Shown: positions 36,740 to 46,222, counted from the first letter of the stretch. The stretch is 64,000 nt of DNA from PALSA-1004 sp963804885 (GCA_963804885.1 CAWDSF010000005.1:62001-126000); one strand, 5' to 3'. Notes: a model not told the origin generated them from the sequence alone. Translations and numbers: made by a program.

Positions 36740-38097
36740 CAGCCGCCGGATTCGGTGGCCGCCGCAGCGGGCTTTTTCTTGCGCCGGGGCCGGCGCCGCT
36801 TCTTGCTCGCACCGGCGGTGTCTTTGATCAGCATGCCGGCACGCGTCGGCTCGTCCGCATGCTGGAACTTCTCCCACCACGCCCCCAGCTCGGGGTCGAT
36901 CTCGCGGCTCGCGCAGCGCAACAGCAGGAAATCGAAGCCGGCGCGAAACCGCGGATGATCGAGCAGCTGCCACGGCCGGCGCCCGGCGCGGTTCAGAAAG
37001 CGCGCCTGCAATGCCCAGATGTCTTTCATGTCGGCGCCATAGCGGCGCGGAATGGCGAGCTTCTCCGCCTGCACCTGCAGCACCTGGTCCATCGCGTGGA
37101 ACAGCGCGGGCATCGTATGCATGCCGCGCTTTTCTGCCGTCTTCCACGCCGCGAGCACCTCGTGCCATAGCAGCGATGCGAACAGGAAACCAGGCGATAC
37201 GGTCTTGCCTTCGTTGATGCGCTTGTCCGTATTTTCGAGCGCTGCCATCACGAAGCGCTCACCCAGCGGCTGCTCCAGTATCACGTCGAGCAGCGGCAGC
37301 ACGCCGTGGTGCAACCCTTCCTTGCGCAGGCGCCGCACTCCTTCCGCGACGTGCCCGGACAGGAGCAGCTTCATCATCTCGTCGAACACGCGCGCTTTGG
37401 GCACGTTGAGCAAGAGGCCTGCGAGCTCGCGGATGGGCTTACGCGTGCGCGTTTCGATTTCGAGGCCGCGCGCCGCTGCGAGCCGCACCGCGCGCAGCAT
37501 GCGTATCGGGTCCTCGCGATAGCGCTGCGCGGGATCGCCGATCATGCGCAGCTTCTTTGCTTTGATGTCGGCGACGCCGTCGTGATAGTCGATGACCTCG
37601 CCGCGCACTGGATCGTAAAACATCGCATTGACGGTAAAGTCGCGGCGGCGCGCGTCGTCTTCCATGCTGCCGAACACGTTGTCGCGCAGGATGCGCCCGT
37701 GCTCGTCGGTCGAATGGTCGCCGGCGTCGGTCGCTTCGACACCGGCCACGCCGCGAAACGTGGAAACCTCTATCGTCTCCGCGCCGCACATCACATGCAC
37801 GAGCCGGAAGCGCCGGCCGATGATGCGCGAGCGGCGGAAAATCGCGCGCACTTCCTCGGGCGTCGCGCCGGTGGCGACGTCATAATCCTTGGGGATGCCG
37901 CCAAGCAGCAGGTCGCGCACCGCGCCGCCGACGACATACGCGGGATGGCCGCGCTGCTGCAGCAGCTCGCAGGTCTTCAGTGCACAGCGGCTGACGTGAT
38001 CGCTCGCGATGCGATGCGTTTTGAACGGTATGACCTTGGGCTGCGCGGACTTGAACAGCTTGCCCGAAAACACCCTGCCGAGAAAACGCCGGATCAT
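36739..38097 (-). CDS. pcnB: Poly(A) polymerase I
   Basis: 452-aa PcnB, which adds poly(A) tails to RNA 3' ends and promotes decay. Nucleotidyltransferase core: VVGGAVRDLLLGGIPKDYDVATGATPEE, with the two catalytic acidic residues in DYDVAT, then RDFTVNAMFYDP and the RNA-binding part ending in a Lys/Arg-rich tail (KKRRRPRRKKKPAAA), which fits PcnB and not CCA-adding enzymes. First gene after the btuCD terminator. Confidence 0.95.
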   Translation of the reverse strand: MIRRFLGRVFSGKLFKSAQPKVIPFKTHRIASDHVSRCALKTCELLQQRGHPAYVVGGAVRDLLLGGIPKDYDVATGATPEEVRAIFRRSRIIGRRFRLVHVMCGAETIEVSTFRGVAGVEATDAGDHSTDEHGRILRDNVFGSMEDDARRRDFTVNAMFYDPVRGEVIDYHDGVADIKAKKLRMIGDPAQRYREDPIRMLRAVRLAAARGLEIETRTRKPIRELAGLLLNVPKARVFDEMMKLLLSGHVAEGVRRLRKEGLHHGVLPLLDVILEQPLGERFVMAALENTDKRINEGKTVSPGFLFASLLWHEVLAAWKTAEKRGMHTMPALFHAMDQVLQVQAEKLAIPRRYGADMKDIWALQARFLNRAGRRPWQLLDHPRFRAGFDFLLLRCASREIDPELGAWWEKFQHADEPTRAGMLIKDTAGASKKRRRPRRKKKPAAAATESGG

Positions 38098-38138
38098 TAA
38101 ATCTCTGGCCCTGTAAGTCTAAGAGTGCCTGAAAAACA

Positions 38139-38187
38139 AATTGAGCGGCGCACCGCCAAGTGCGTCCGCTCGAATTTGTGCGCCGCT
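38139..38187 (-). terminator. Hairpin region after the btuD-like gene
   Basis: On the minus strand a 10-bp perfect stem (AGCGGCGCAC / GTGCGCCGCT) is followed by a T-rich run (TTTGTTTTT). The loop holds a second, competing stem (GAGCGG with CCGCTC, extended by AAATT). Most simply a terminator for the BtuCD-like pair. Confidence 0.6.
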
Positions 38188-38189
38188 AA

Positions 38190-38954
38190 TTATATAACGG
38201 GTATGAAATGGACATCCGCGCCATCGCCGAACGCGCGGATGCCGCAACCATAGAGTTCCGCCAGCCATTGCGTCCGCAGCAGCTCCGCCGCGGAGCCGGC
38301 CGCATATCTGCCATCGCCGTACAGCATCAATATGCGGTCGCAGCGCCCGGCAAACGTCAGATCGTGCAGCACGAGGGCGGCCGCCGCACCCGCCTCGCGC
38401 GTCGCCTGGCGCAGCAAGTCCAGCGTTTGCAGCTGATGGCGCAAATCGAGGTGCTGCAACGGCTCATCGAGCAGCATGAGCGGCGGATTCTGCGCCCACA
38501 ACTGCGCAAGCCGCGCGCGCTGGCGCTCGCCGCCCGACAACGTGACGTAGGCTTGCGCTGCAAGCGGCGCGAGATCGAATGCGCCGAGTGCGCGCTCGAC
38601 CGCGGCCTCGTCGTCCGCGTGCCAGCCGAACAGCGAGCGCGCGTGCGGATAACGGCCGAGCATCACGTAATCGCGCACACTGCCCCAGAATTCCTGGTCC
38701 TCGCGCTGCAGCAGGATGCCCAGACTGCGGCCAAGTTCGCGCCGCGAGAAATCCGCGAGCGGACGGTCGTCGATCAATATGCTGCCGGCCGCGGGCTGGG
38801 TGAGACCGGCGAGGCTGTGGAGCAACGTCGTCTTGCCGCTCCCGTTGCAACCCAGCACGCCCCACAGTTCGCCTGGTGCTAATTCCAGCGCGAGGTCGCG
38901 GCACAACACGCGCGCGCCGATTGCAATCGTGAGCCCCTGCGCGCGCAGCTTCAT
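38190..38954 (-). CDS. ABC transporter ATP-binding protein (BtuD/FecE-like)
   Basis: 254-aa ATPase for cobalamin, heme or Fe-siderophore import. Walker A GCNGSGKTTLLHSLAG, Q-loop LLQREDQEFWG, signature LSGGERQRARLAQL, Walker B PPLMLLDEPLQHLD and a switch His (VLHDLTFA). The ATG at 38954 overlaps the permease stop by 4 bp. No periplasmic binding protein is adjacent, so the substrate is open; the BtuD-like length and the FecCD permease point to cobalamin or a siderophore. Confidence 0.9.
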   Translation of the reverse strand: MKLRAQGLTIAIGARVLCRDLALELAPGELWGVLGCNGSGKTTLLHSLAGLTQPAAGSILIDDRPLADFSRRELGRSLGILLQREDQEFWGSVRDYVMLGRYPHARSLFGWHADDEAAVERALGAFDLAPLAAQAYVTLSGGERQRARLAQLWAQNPPLMLLDEPLQHLDLRHQLQTLDLLRQATREAGAAAALVLHDLTFAGRCDRILMLYGDGRYAAGSAAELLRTQWLAELYGCGIRAFGDGADVHFIPVI

Positions 38955-39916
38955 GGCCGGCGCGACAACAGGAACAACAACGCGGGCACGCCCAGCAACG
39001 CGGTGAATACGCCCACCGGCAACTGTTGCGGCGCCCATACGGTGCGCGCGAACGTGTCGGCCAAGGTCACGAAGCTGCCGCCGACCAATGCGGACGCCGG
39101 CAATAACCAGCGATGGTCGTTGATGCCCGTGAGGCGCAGCGCGTGCGGCACCATGATGCCGACGAACCCGATGCTGCCGCCGAGCAGCACCGCGGCGACC
39201 GTCGCGAGAGCAGCGCCGAAATAGAGCGCCGCTTGCAGGCCGCCGACTGCGACGCCCAGCGCGCGCGCCTTCAACGCGCCCAGCGCAAGCGCGTTGAGGC
39301 TACCCGACCATATCGTGAAGGCGGCAACCACCAGCGCCAGCACGAGCCACGCCGTGCCGCTCGCATCCGCGTGCGACAGATCGCCCATCAGCCAGAACAG
39401 CATGCCGCGCAACTGCGCCTGCGGCGCCACCGTCAGCAAGAGGCTGATCACTGCGGTGAAACCCGCGGACAATACGACGCCGGTCAACAGGAGCCGATGC
39501 AGGTTCCAGTCGCCCGCGCGAAACGACAGCGCAAACACGATCGCGATGGCGCCAAGCGCACCGGCCAATGCCGCAACGTTGCTGCCGGCCACGCCTATCC
39601 CGAGCAACACCGCACCGAGCGCGCCGAGCGCCGCGCCGCCCGAAATGCCGAGAATGTAGGGATCGGCGAGCGGATTTCTGAGCAATACCTGCAGCAGCAC
39701 GCCGGAAGTTGCGAGCAAGCCTCCGCACGCGAATGCGGCGAGCACGCGCGGCAGGCGCAATTGCCAGATTACGTCGTCGACCACGCCCGGGACGGGCCTG
39801 ACCAGCGCGTCGAACACCTGGCCGGTCGTGAGCGACAAGCTGCCGAAGAGCAAAGCGATGAATACGCTGCCCGCCGCGATCAGCGCCAGCAGCACGATCA
39901 GCGGCACGCGCGACAT
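38951..39916 (-). CDS. FecCD-family ABC permease (BtuC-like)
   Basis: 321-aa integral membrane permease, about ten spans, of the FecCD family. Family motifs: LRLPRVLAAFACGGLLATSGVLLQVLLRNPLADPYILG near the N-terminus and GSIGFVGIMVPHALRLTGINDHRWLLPASALVG in the second half. Forms a pair with the overlapping ATPase gene. It begins directly after the HAD stop, so it is in the hda-HAD operon. Confidence 0.93.
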   Translation of the reverse strand: MSRVPLIVLLALIAAGSVFIALLFGSLSLTTGQVFDALVRPVPGVVDDVIWQLRLPRVLAAFACGGLLATSGVLLQVLLRNPLADPYILGISGGAALGALGAVLLGIGVAGSNVAALAGALGAIAIVFALSFRAGDWNLHRLLLTGVVLSAGFTAVISLLLTVAPQAQLRGMLFWLMGDLSHADASGTAWLVLALVVAAFTIWSGSLNALALGALKARALGVAVGGLQAALYFGAALATVAAVLLGGSIGFVGIMVPHALRLTGINDHRWLLPASALVGGSFVTLADTFARTVWAPQQLPVGVFTALLGVPALLFLLSRRP

Positions 39917-40573
39917 TCAGGCGAGACTCAAAATCGTCCAGCCATGGCGCCCGGCATGCGCGCGCAGGGTTTCATCGGGATCGACCGCAATGGGCTCGGT
40001 GACGCGCTCGAGCAGCGGCAGGTCGTTGAGCGAATCGCTGTAAAAGCGGCTATGCGCGAACGATTTCAGCGTTTGTCCGCGCGCCGCGAGCCACTGGTCG
40101 AGGCAGGCTATCTTGCCTTCGCGAAAGCACGGCGTGCCGATAACTTCGCCGGTGAATTCACCGCCGACGTGCGCCGGCTCGGTCGCTATCAGGTGCGCGA
40201 TGCCGAATTCACGCGCGATCGGCGCGGTCACGAAGCTGTTGGTCGCGGTGACGATCGCGCACAGATCGCCGCGATGGCGCTCGATCAATTCGCGCGCGCG
40301 CGGGCGCATGATAGGCAGAATTTTTTTCTGCATGAATTCGGCGTGCCAATCGTCGAGCACGCGGCGCGGGTGGCGCGCGAGCGGCTTCAGCTGGAAATCG
40401 AGAAAAGCGTGAATGTCGAGCGTGCCGTCCTTGTACTGCTCGTAAAATTCGTTGTTGCGCGCTTCGTAGACTTCGCGGTCGAGCACGCCCTGCTCGATCA
40501 GGAACTGCGCCCATTCGAAATCGCTGTCGCCGGACAGCAGCGTGTTGTCGAGATCGAACAGCGTGAGATTCAA
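39917..40573 (-). CDS. HAD-IB family phosphatase (SerB-like)
   Basis: 218-aa HAD-superfamily IB phosphatase. Motif I FDLDNTLLSGDSD with the nucleophile Asp, motif II TATNSF, and motif III/IV KIACLDQW with YSDSLNDLPLLE. It resembles phosphoserine-phosphatase-like proteins that sit next to hda in betaproteobacteria; the substrate is not established. Start codon TTG at 40573. Lies 16 bp downstream of hda. Confidence 0.88.
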   Translation of the reverse strand: MNLTLFDLDNTLLSGDSDFEWAQFLIEQGVLDREVYEARNNEFYEQYKDGTLDIHAFLDFQLKPLARHPRRVLDDWHAEFMQKKILPIMRPRARELIERHRGDLCAIVTATNSFVTAPIAREFGIAHLIATEPAHVGGEFTGEVIGTPCFREGKIACLDQWLAARGQTLKSFAHSRFYSDSLNDLPLLERVTEPIAVDPDETLRAHAGRHGWTILSLA

Positions 40574-40589
40574 GCGCGAAACCTTTCGA

Positions 40590-41264
40590 TTATGCGTTCA
40601 GCAGTTCGCGCAGCAGCGGCAGCGTAATCGCGCGCCGGCTGGCGAGCGAATAGCGGTCGAGCGCGTCGAGCAAGGCAAGCAGCGACGGCAGGTCGCGCTG
40701 CACGTGGCGCAGCAGATAGGCGACCACCTCCGAAGATAATTCGAAACCGCGCGCCTGCGCGTGGCGCCGCAGCGCCGCGACCTTCTCCTCTTCATTGAGC
40801 CCATGCACGCGGTACACGAGGCCTGCCCCCAGCCGCGTCATCAAGTCGGCGCGCAAGGCGAGCTGCGGGGGCGCCGCATTGCCGCTCGCGAGTAACGTGC
40901 CGTTCCCGGCCTTGATACGGTTGTGCAGATTGAAGAGTGCAATCTGCGCCTGCGGGTCCAACAGATGCACGTCATCGACCGCGAAAAATGCACCATCGGG
41001 TGCATCGTCGGCCGCGGCGAACTCGCGCGCGCCGGACTCGAAGAACGTCGCCGGCTTGTCCGCAGCCCGCGCGGCGGCGACCGCCGCGCGCAGCAGATGG
41101 CTGCGGCCACTGCCCGGCGCGCCCCACATATAAATGAACTGCTCGCTGCTCGCGCCGTGTGCCGTCGCATAGAGTGCGGCGACGAGTTCCTCGTTGCGGC
41201 CGGGCACGAAATTGTCGAGCGTGGGCGCCGGCGGCCGTGCGATATCGAGCACGAGTTGCTTCAT
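40590..41264 (-). CDS. hda: DnaA regulatory inactivator Hda
   Basis: 224-aa Hda, the DnaA-like AAA+ protein that with the sliding clamp stimulates DnaA-ATP hydrolysis after initiation. The N-terminal clamp-binding motif is QLVLDI; Walker A-like GAPGSGRSHLLRA has Arg, as in other Hda proteins; AVDDVHLL forms Walker B. The ATG at 41264 gives the canonical MKQLVLD start. It is divergent from purM. Confidence 0.93.
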   Translation of the reverse strand: MKQLVLDIARPPAPTLDNFVPGRNEELVAALYATAHGASSEQFIYMWGAPGSGRSHLLRAAVAAARAADKPATFFESGAREFAAADDAPDGAFFAVDDVHLLDPQAQIALFNLHNRIKAGNGTLLASGNAAPPQLALRADLMTRLGAGLVYRVHGLNEEEKVAALRRHAQARGFELSSEVVAYLLRHVQRDLPSLLALLDALDRYSLASRRAITLPLLRELLNA

Positions 41265-41404
41265 GCGCGGCGCTTTGCAAGGGAGCGGTATAGGGTCATT
41301 TCGGGTAAAATCCGGGGCGCACCGGACATGAAGCACGGCATACAGCACACGGGAGCGTTATCTTACCCGACCCATCCGCTGTTTACGACCCGCGAGAGCG
41401 CACC

Positions 41405-42452
41405 TTGAGCACATCTGACGCATCCAAATCCCTGACTTATCGCGACGCGGGCGTCGACATCGACGCCGGCGATCAACTCGTCGAGAACATCAAGCCGCAT
41501 GCCAGAAAAACGATGCGCCCCGAAGTGCTCGCGGGCATCGGCGGCTTCGGCGCGCTGTGCGCCATCCCCGCGAAATATCGCGAACCGGTACTGGTGTCGG
41601 GTACCGACGGCGTCGGCACCAAGCTCAAAGTCGCGTTCGAACTCAATCGGCATTCGACGATCGGCATCGATCTGGTCGCGATGAGCGTCAACGACATTCT
41701 CGTGCAGGGCGCGGAGCCGCTGTTTTTCCTCGACTACTTTGCGTGCGGCAAACTCGACGTCGCGACCGCCACCGAAGTCGTGAAGGGCATCGCCGACGGC
41801 TGCGCGCAGGCTGGTTGCGCATTGATCGGCGGCGAGACCGCGGAAATGCCCGGCATGTATCCGCCCGGCGAATACGATCTCGCCGGCTTTGCCGTCGGCG
41901 TCGTGGAAAAGAGCAAAATCATCGACGGCAAAAGCATTGCTGCCGGCGATGCGGTGATCGGGCTCGCGTCGAGCGGTGCGCATTCGAACGGCTATTCGCT
42001 GATCCGCCGCATCATTGCGCAGAAGAAAATCGACCTTTCGATGCAGCTCGACGGCAAACCGTTGAGCGACGCGATACTCGCGCCGACCCGCATTTACGTG
42101 AAACCGGTCCTGCAACTGATGGCGCGCGTGCCGGTCAAAGGTTTAGCGCACATCACGGGCGGCGGCATCGTCGACAACGTGCCGCGCATTCTGCCGGAGC
42201 AGCTGACCGCGCGGCTCACGCGCAAAAGCTGGCCGCAATCGGCGCTCTTCGCCTGGCTGCAGCGCGAAGGCAACGTAGCCGACGACGAAATGCTGCGCGT
42301 GTTCAATTGCGGCATCGGCATGGTCATCGTCGTCGCGGCGCCGCACGCGAAGGAAGCGATCGACGTGCTGCGCGCCGCGCGGCGAAACGGCATGGCAGGT
42401 GGGTACTATCGACCAACGCACAAAGGACGAGGCGCAAACCATCGTCGCATGA
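41405..42452 (+). CDS. purM: Phosphoribosylformylglycinamidine cyclo-ligase (frameshift near C-terminus)
   Basis: AIR synthetase, fifth step of purine synthesis. TTG start giving MSTSDASKSLTYRDAGVDID; motifs GTDGVGTKLKVAFE, LVAMSVNDILVQGAEPLFFLDY, GGETAEMPGMY and HITGGGIVDNVPRILP. After IDVLRAA the frame slips near 42377-42381: an extra C turns the expected ...AAGETAWQVG into another frame, which runs into purN and looks like a fusion. The true end (TKDEAQTIVA) stops at 42450-42452, overlapping the purN ATG. Confidence 0.95.
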
Positions 42453-43090
42453 AAAAAATCGTCATTCTGATCTCGGGGCGCGGCAGCAACATGCAGGCGA
42501 TCCTCGAGGCGCGGCTGCCGCTTCAGGTCGCGGCGGTGATCAGCAACGACCCGCGCGCCGGCGGACTCGCGACAGCACAGAAACACGGCATCGCCACCCG
42601 CGTCGTCGACCACCGGCCGCATCGCGACCGCGCCGCGTTCGACAGCGCATTGAGCGCGGAAATCGACGCGCTCGCGCCGGACCTCGTGGTGCTCGCGGGC
42701 TTCATGCGCATCCTGACCGACGCGTTCGTCAACCACTACCGCGGCCGGCTGATCAATATTCATCCGTCGCTGCTGCCCGCATTTACCGGTTTGCATACGC
42801 ACCGGCGCGCGCTCGAAGCCGGCGTCAGGGTGCACGGCTGCACGGTGCATTTCGTGACACCTGAGCTCGATCACGGGCCGATCGTGATCCAGGCTGCAGT
42901 TCCTGTTTGCGACGGCGACAGCGAAGACAGCCTTGCCGCGCGCGTGCTCGCCGAGGAGCACCGCATCTATCCGCAGGCACTGCGCTGGTTCTGCGACGAC
43001 CGCCTCGCGATCACGCCGGAGGGCATCGTTAAAGTGCACGCCGCGCGCGGCGCGAGCGGCGCCCTCGTCTCTCCGGCCGGCGACGCATGA
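42449..43090 (+). CDS. purN: Phosphoribosylglycinamide formyltransferase
   Basis: 213-aa PurN, formylating GAR with 10-formyl-THF in purine synthesis. Signatures: ISGRGSNMQAI at the N-terminus, VLAGFMRILTDAFV, INIHPSLLPAFTGLHTH and the catalytic Asp region GCTVHFVTPELDHGPIV. The ATG at 42449 overlaps the purM stop; the 3' end overlaps the DUF3108 start. Confidence 0.96.
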   Translation: MKKIVILISGRGSNMQAILEARLPLQVAAVISNDPRAGGLATAQKHGIATRVVDHRPHRDRAAFDSALSAEIDALAPDLVVLAGFMRILTDAFVNHYRGRLINIHPSLLPAFTGLHTHRRALEAGVRVHGCTVHFVTPELDHGPIVIQAAVPVCDGDSEDSLAARVLAEEHRIYPQALRWFCDDRLAITPEGIVKVHAARGASGALVSPAGDA

Positions 43091-43791
43091 AACTGCGCAC
43101 GCTGTTTGGCCTGGTCGCGCTGGCGGCATGCGGCGCGGCAACTGCCGCGACAGCACCGTCCGCGGTCAAAGCGGGCTACGACGTCTACAAGGATGGCCTG
43201 CACATCGCGAGCGTCGACGAGAGCTACGAAAAAACCGGCGACCAATACAATATTGTCAGCGACAGCAATCCGGCGGGACTGCTCGCGCTGTTCGTGCGTA
43301 CCAAAATCAAGGTGCAGAGCAGCGGCAGCGTCACCGCCGCAGGTCTGCAGCCCGATAAGCTCGATTACGGCCGGCTCGACGACGCGAGCAAGAACGTAAG
43401 CGCCGCCTTCGACTGGAGCGCGCGCGAACTCAACCTCACGTACGACGGCAAAAGCGAAACGCTGCCGCTGGTGCCCGGCATCCAGGACCGCCTCTCGGTC
43501 ATGTACCAGTTCATGTTCCTGGCGCCGGAGAAAGTCCGGGCGCTCGAGTTCCCGATGACCAACGGCAAGAAGATCGAGAATTACCGCTATGAGCTCGCCG
43601 GCACGGAGGTCCTCGATACACCGCTCGGCAAATTGAAAACACTGCATCTCGTCAAGCATCGCGACCCCGGCGAAAACGGCACGGAAGTGTGGCTCGCGGC
43701 CGACCGCCGGATGTTTCCGGTCAAGCTCCTGATCCTGGAAAACGACGGCTCGAAATACGAGCAGGTCATCACGCGGCTCGACATCAAATGA
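43087..43791 (+). CDS. DUF3108 family exported protein
   Basis: 234-aa protein with a signal peptide (MKLRTLFGLVALAACGAATAA) and the DUF3108 domain, function unknown. Recognisable elements: YDVYKDGLHIASVDESYEKT, GLQPDKLDYGR, then DRLSVMYQFMFLAPEK and LGKLKTLHLVKHRDPGENGTEVWLA. The start overlaps the purN stop by 4 bp. Residues predicted to be mainly beta, like a periplasmic barrel-type lipid-binding fold. Partner paralogue follows. Confidence 0.85.
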   Translation: MKLRTLFGLVALAACGAATAATAPSAVKAGYDVYKDGLHIASVDESYEKTGDQYNIVSDSNPAGLLALFVRTKIKVQSSGSVTAAGLQPDKLDYGRLDDASKNVSAAFDWSARELNLTYDGKSETLPLVPGIQDRLSVMYQFMFLAPEKVRALEFPMTNGKKIENYRYELAGTEVLDTPLGKLKTLHLVKHRDPGENGTEVWLAADRRMFPVKLLILENDGSKYEQVITRLDIK

Positions 43792-43820
43792 AGTTGTATC
43801 GATGACCGACGACGAGGCTC

Positions 43821-44864
43821 ATGCGCAAGCTCGGCTACTTCGTAGGGTTGTCGGTGCTGACGCACTTGTGGCTCATGTACGGCGTGCCGATCGAGATGCC
43901 GCGCTTCGAAGCGCCGCCGCGCGTGCTCGAAGCGCGCCTCCAGCCCGCGCCGCCGTTGCCGCCGGTAGTGCCGCGTGCGGAACCCGTCCCGGCGCATCCC
44001 GCGCCAAAACATGCTGCGCCGGTACACCGGCCGTCGGCTCCGCCCGTCATGACCTCGCAGTCGCCGTCCGCCGGACCGCCGATATACGCGCCCGAACCGC
44101 CGGTTGTCGCCGCTCCGGTCGAAACCGCGCCGGCTGAAATTCCCGTCGCCGTAGCGCCAGTCGTGCCGGAAGTCAAACCGGTCACGACGCCACCCGCCCC
44201 GTCGCTCGCGCGGCGGCTGCCGCACAAGGGCGAGATTGCCTATGCGTTGTATTTGGGCAACGACCGTTTCAACGTCGGGCGCACGCTGCAAAGCTGGGAA
44301 ATCAGCGGCGACCGTTACCGGCTCGCGAGCGTGTCTGAAACTACGGGACTCGCGTCGCTGTTCAGCCGCCAGCGCATGGCGTACGAAAGCCAGGGCCGCC
44401 TGACGCCCGCGGGCCTGCAACCCGACCGCTTCACGACCGAGAGGGTCCGCTCCGGCAAAAGCGAAAAAGCCGCCGCCGATTTCAACTGGGCGGGGGCGTC
44501 CGCCGCCATCGGCAATCCGTCACGCAGCGTCGCGTTGCCGGCCGGCGCGCAGGACATCGTGAGCTTCATGTACCAACTGGGGCTGGCGCCGTTGACGCCG
44601 GGCCGCATCGAGCTGCCGATCACCAACGGCTGGAAGCTCGAGCGTTACGAGCTCGAAATCGGCAGTGAAGAACTGCTCGAAACGCCGTTCGGCCCCGTGC
44701 GCGCGGTGCCGGTCAAGCAGGTGCGGCGCGCCGGGCAGGAAACCATCGAGCTGTGGCTCGCGCCCGCCTACCGCTGGCTGCCCGTGCGCATCCGTTTTTT
44801 CAACCGCGAGGGCGAGCCCTCCGGCGAGCAGCTCGTCACCGAGATTCGCGTCAGCGAAGATTGA
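43821..44864 (+). CDS. DUF3108 family protein with membrane anchor and Pro-rich linker
   Basis: 347-aa paralogue of the preceding gene. An N-terminal hydrophobic helix (LGYFVGLSVLTHLWLMY) anchors it, a long Pro/Ala/Val linker follows (about 35-125, rich in PP and PAPP), then the DUF3108 domain (YALYLGNDRFNVGR, AGLQPDRFTTER, DIVSFMYQLGLAPL, LWLAPAYRWLPVRI). The linker looks TonB-like and could span the periplasm. Function unknown. Confidence 0.82.
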   Translation: MRKLGYFVGLSVLTHLWLMYGVPIEMPRFEAPPRVLEARLQPAPPLPPVVPRAEPVPAHPAPKHAAPVHRPSAPPVMTSQSPSAGPPIYAPEPPVVAAPVETAPAEIPVAVAPVVPEVKPVTTPPAPSLARRLPHKGEIAYALYLGNDRFNVGRTLQSWEISGDRYRLASVSETTGLASLFSRQRMAYESQGRLTPAGLQPDRFTTERVRSGKSEKAAADFNWAGASAAIGNPSRSVALPAGAQDIVSFMYQLGLAPLTPGRIELPITNGWKLERYELEIGSEELLETPFGPVRAVPVKQVRRAGQETIELWLAPAYRWLPVRIRFFNREGEPSGEQLVTEIRVSED

Positions 44865-44917
44865 TTCAACTTCGCGCCTGATCAGCGCCGCAGGTCCCAT
44901 TCAAGTCAGGCCACCTT

Positions 44918-46222
44918 TTGCCCTCCGCATCCCGCAAGCCCCACACCAAAAAAAACGCCGTGCAGTCCAATTCCGCGTTGCAGCTGCTGCCCGCGGCGGA
45001 GGCTGCGCTCGCGCGGATTCTGCCAATGACCCAGCCGGCCGACGCAGAGCTGCACCGCTTTTTCCGCGCGCATCCTGACCTCGGCAAGCAAGACCGGCAG
45101 TTCATCGCCGAAACGGTGTTCGGTATTTTGCGCCGGCGCATCGGGTTCGAATTTCACACCGGCGCCGCCACGCCGCGCCGCCTGCTGCTCGCTTACCTGA
45201 ATCGCGTGCAGGGCATGAGCCTGCGCCAGCTCGAGCCGCTGATCGGCAAGGACGACGCGCAGTGGGCGGCCGGGCTGAAAGCGCGGCCCGAAACCGATGC
45301 GCCGCTTTACGTCAAAGCCGAATTGCCGGAATGGCTGACCACGATGCTCTTGCAAGACATGGCGGGCGACGAGATTCTTGCGCTCGGCCGCGCGTTGCAG
45401 CAACCGGCGCCGCTCGACCTGCGCGTGAATGCGCTGACTGCCGATCGCGACAAGGTGATGCAGCAGCTCGCGATAGAAGGCCTCAAAGTTCAGCCGACGC
45501 CCTATTCGCCGCTCGGCATCCGTATCGACGGCAATCCCGCGCTGGGCCGCAACGCGCTCTTCACCAGCGGGCGCATCGAAATCCAGGACGAAGGCAGCCA
45601 GCTCCTCGCCTATCTCGTGGCGCCGAAACGGCGCGAAATGGTCGTCGATTTTTGCGCGGGCGCCGGCGGCAAGACGCTCGCGCTCGGCGCATTAATGCAA
45701 TCGCAGGGCAGGCTCTACGCGTTCGACGTGAGCGAGTCGCGTCTGAACAAGATGAAGCCGCGGCTTGCGCGCTCGGGCCTGTCGAACGTGCACCCGCAGC
45801 TGCTCGTCAACGAGAACGACATCAAGGTGAAGCGCCTGGCCGGCAAGATCGACCGCGTGCTGGTCGACGCGCCGTGCAGCGGTTTCGGCACGTTGCGGCG
45901 CAATCCCGACCTCAAATGGCGGCAGACTGAAAGCGGCATCGCAGAGCTCGCCGCCAAGCAGTCGCGCATACTCGCGGCGGCGGCGGCGCTGGTCAAACCC
46001 GGCGGCCGCGTGGTTTATGCGACGTGCAGCTTCGTGCGCGCCGAAAACCAGGACGTCGTGGCGGCGTTTCTCGCCGCTCATCCGCAATTCACGCTGTTGC
46101 CGGCCAACCAGGCCCTCGCGCAAACCCGCATCCCGCTCGATACCGGCGATTTTCTGCAACTGTATCCGCACCGCCACGGCTGCGACGGCTTCTTTGCCGC
46201 GGTACTCGAGCGCGCCTCGTAG
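44918..46222 (+). CDS. rsmB: 16S rRNA m5C967 methyltransferase RsmB
   Basis: 434-aa RsmB/NOP-family enzyme. N-terminal NusB-like RNA-binding part, then a SAM methyltransferase domain: FCAGAGGKTLALGALM for SAM binding, VDAPCSGFGTLRRNPD with the first catalytic-site Cys, and YATCSFVRAENQDV with the second. TTG at 44918 is taken as start; GTG at 44960 is an alternative, and neither has a strong ribosome site. Length is normal for the family. Confidence 0.92.
   Translation: MPSASRKPHTKKNAVQSNSALQLLPAAEAALARILPMTQPADAELHRFFRAHPDLGKQDRQFIAETVFGILRRRIGFEFHTGAATPRRLLLAYLNRVQGMSLRQLEPLIGKDDAQWAAGLKARPETDAPLYVKAELPEWLTTMLLQDMAGDEILALGRALQQPAPLDLRVNALTADRDKVMQQLAIEGLKVQPTPYSPLGIRIDGNPALGRNALFTSGRIEIQDEGSQLLAYLVAPKRREMVVDFCAGAGGKTLALGALMQSQGRLYAFDVSESRLNKMKPRLARSGLSNVHPQLLVNENDIKVKRLAGKIDRVLVDAPCSGFGTLRRNPDLKWRQTESGIAELAAKQSRILAAAAALVKPGGRVVYATCSFVRAENQDVVAAFLAAHPQFTLLPANQALAQTRIPLDTGDFLQLYPHRHGCDGFFAAVLERAS

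Noticed and set aside
41405..43090. Apparent PurM-PurN fusion protein
   Set aside because: The continuous frame comes from a slip near 42379. The normal PurM C-terminus and stop are present in another frame, overlapping a normal purN start.
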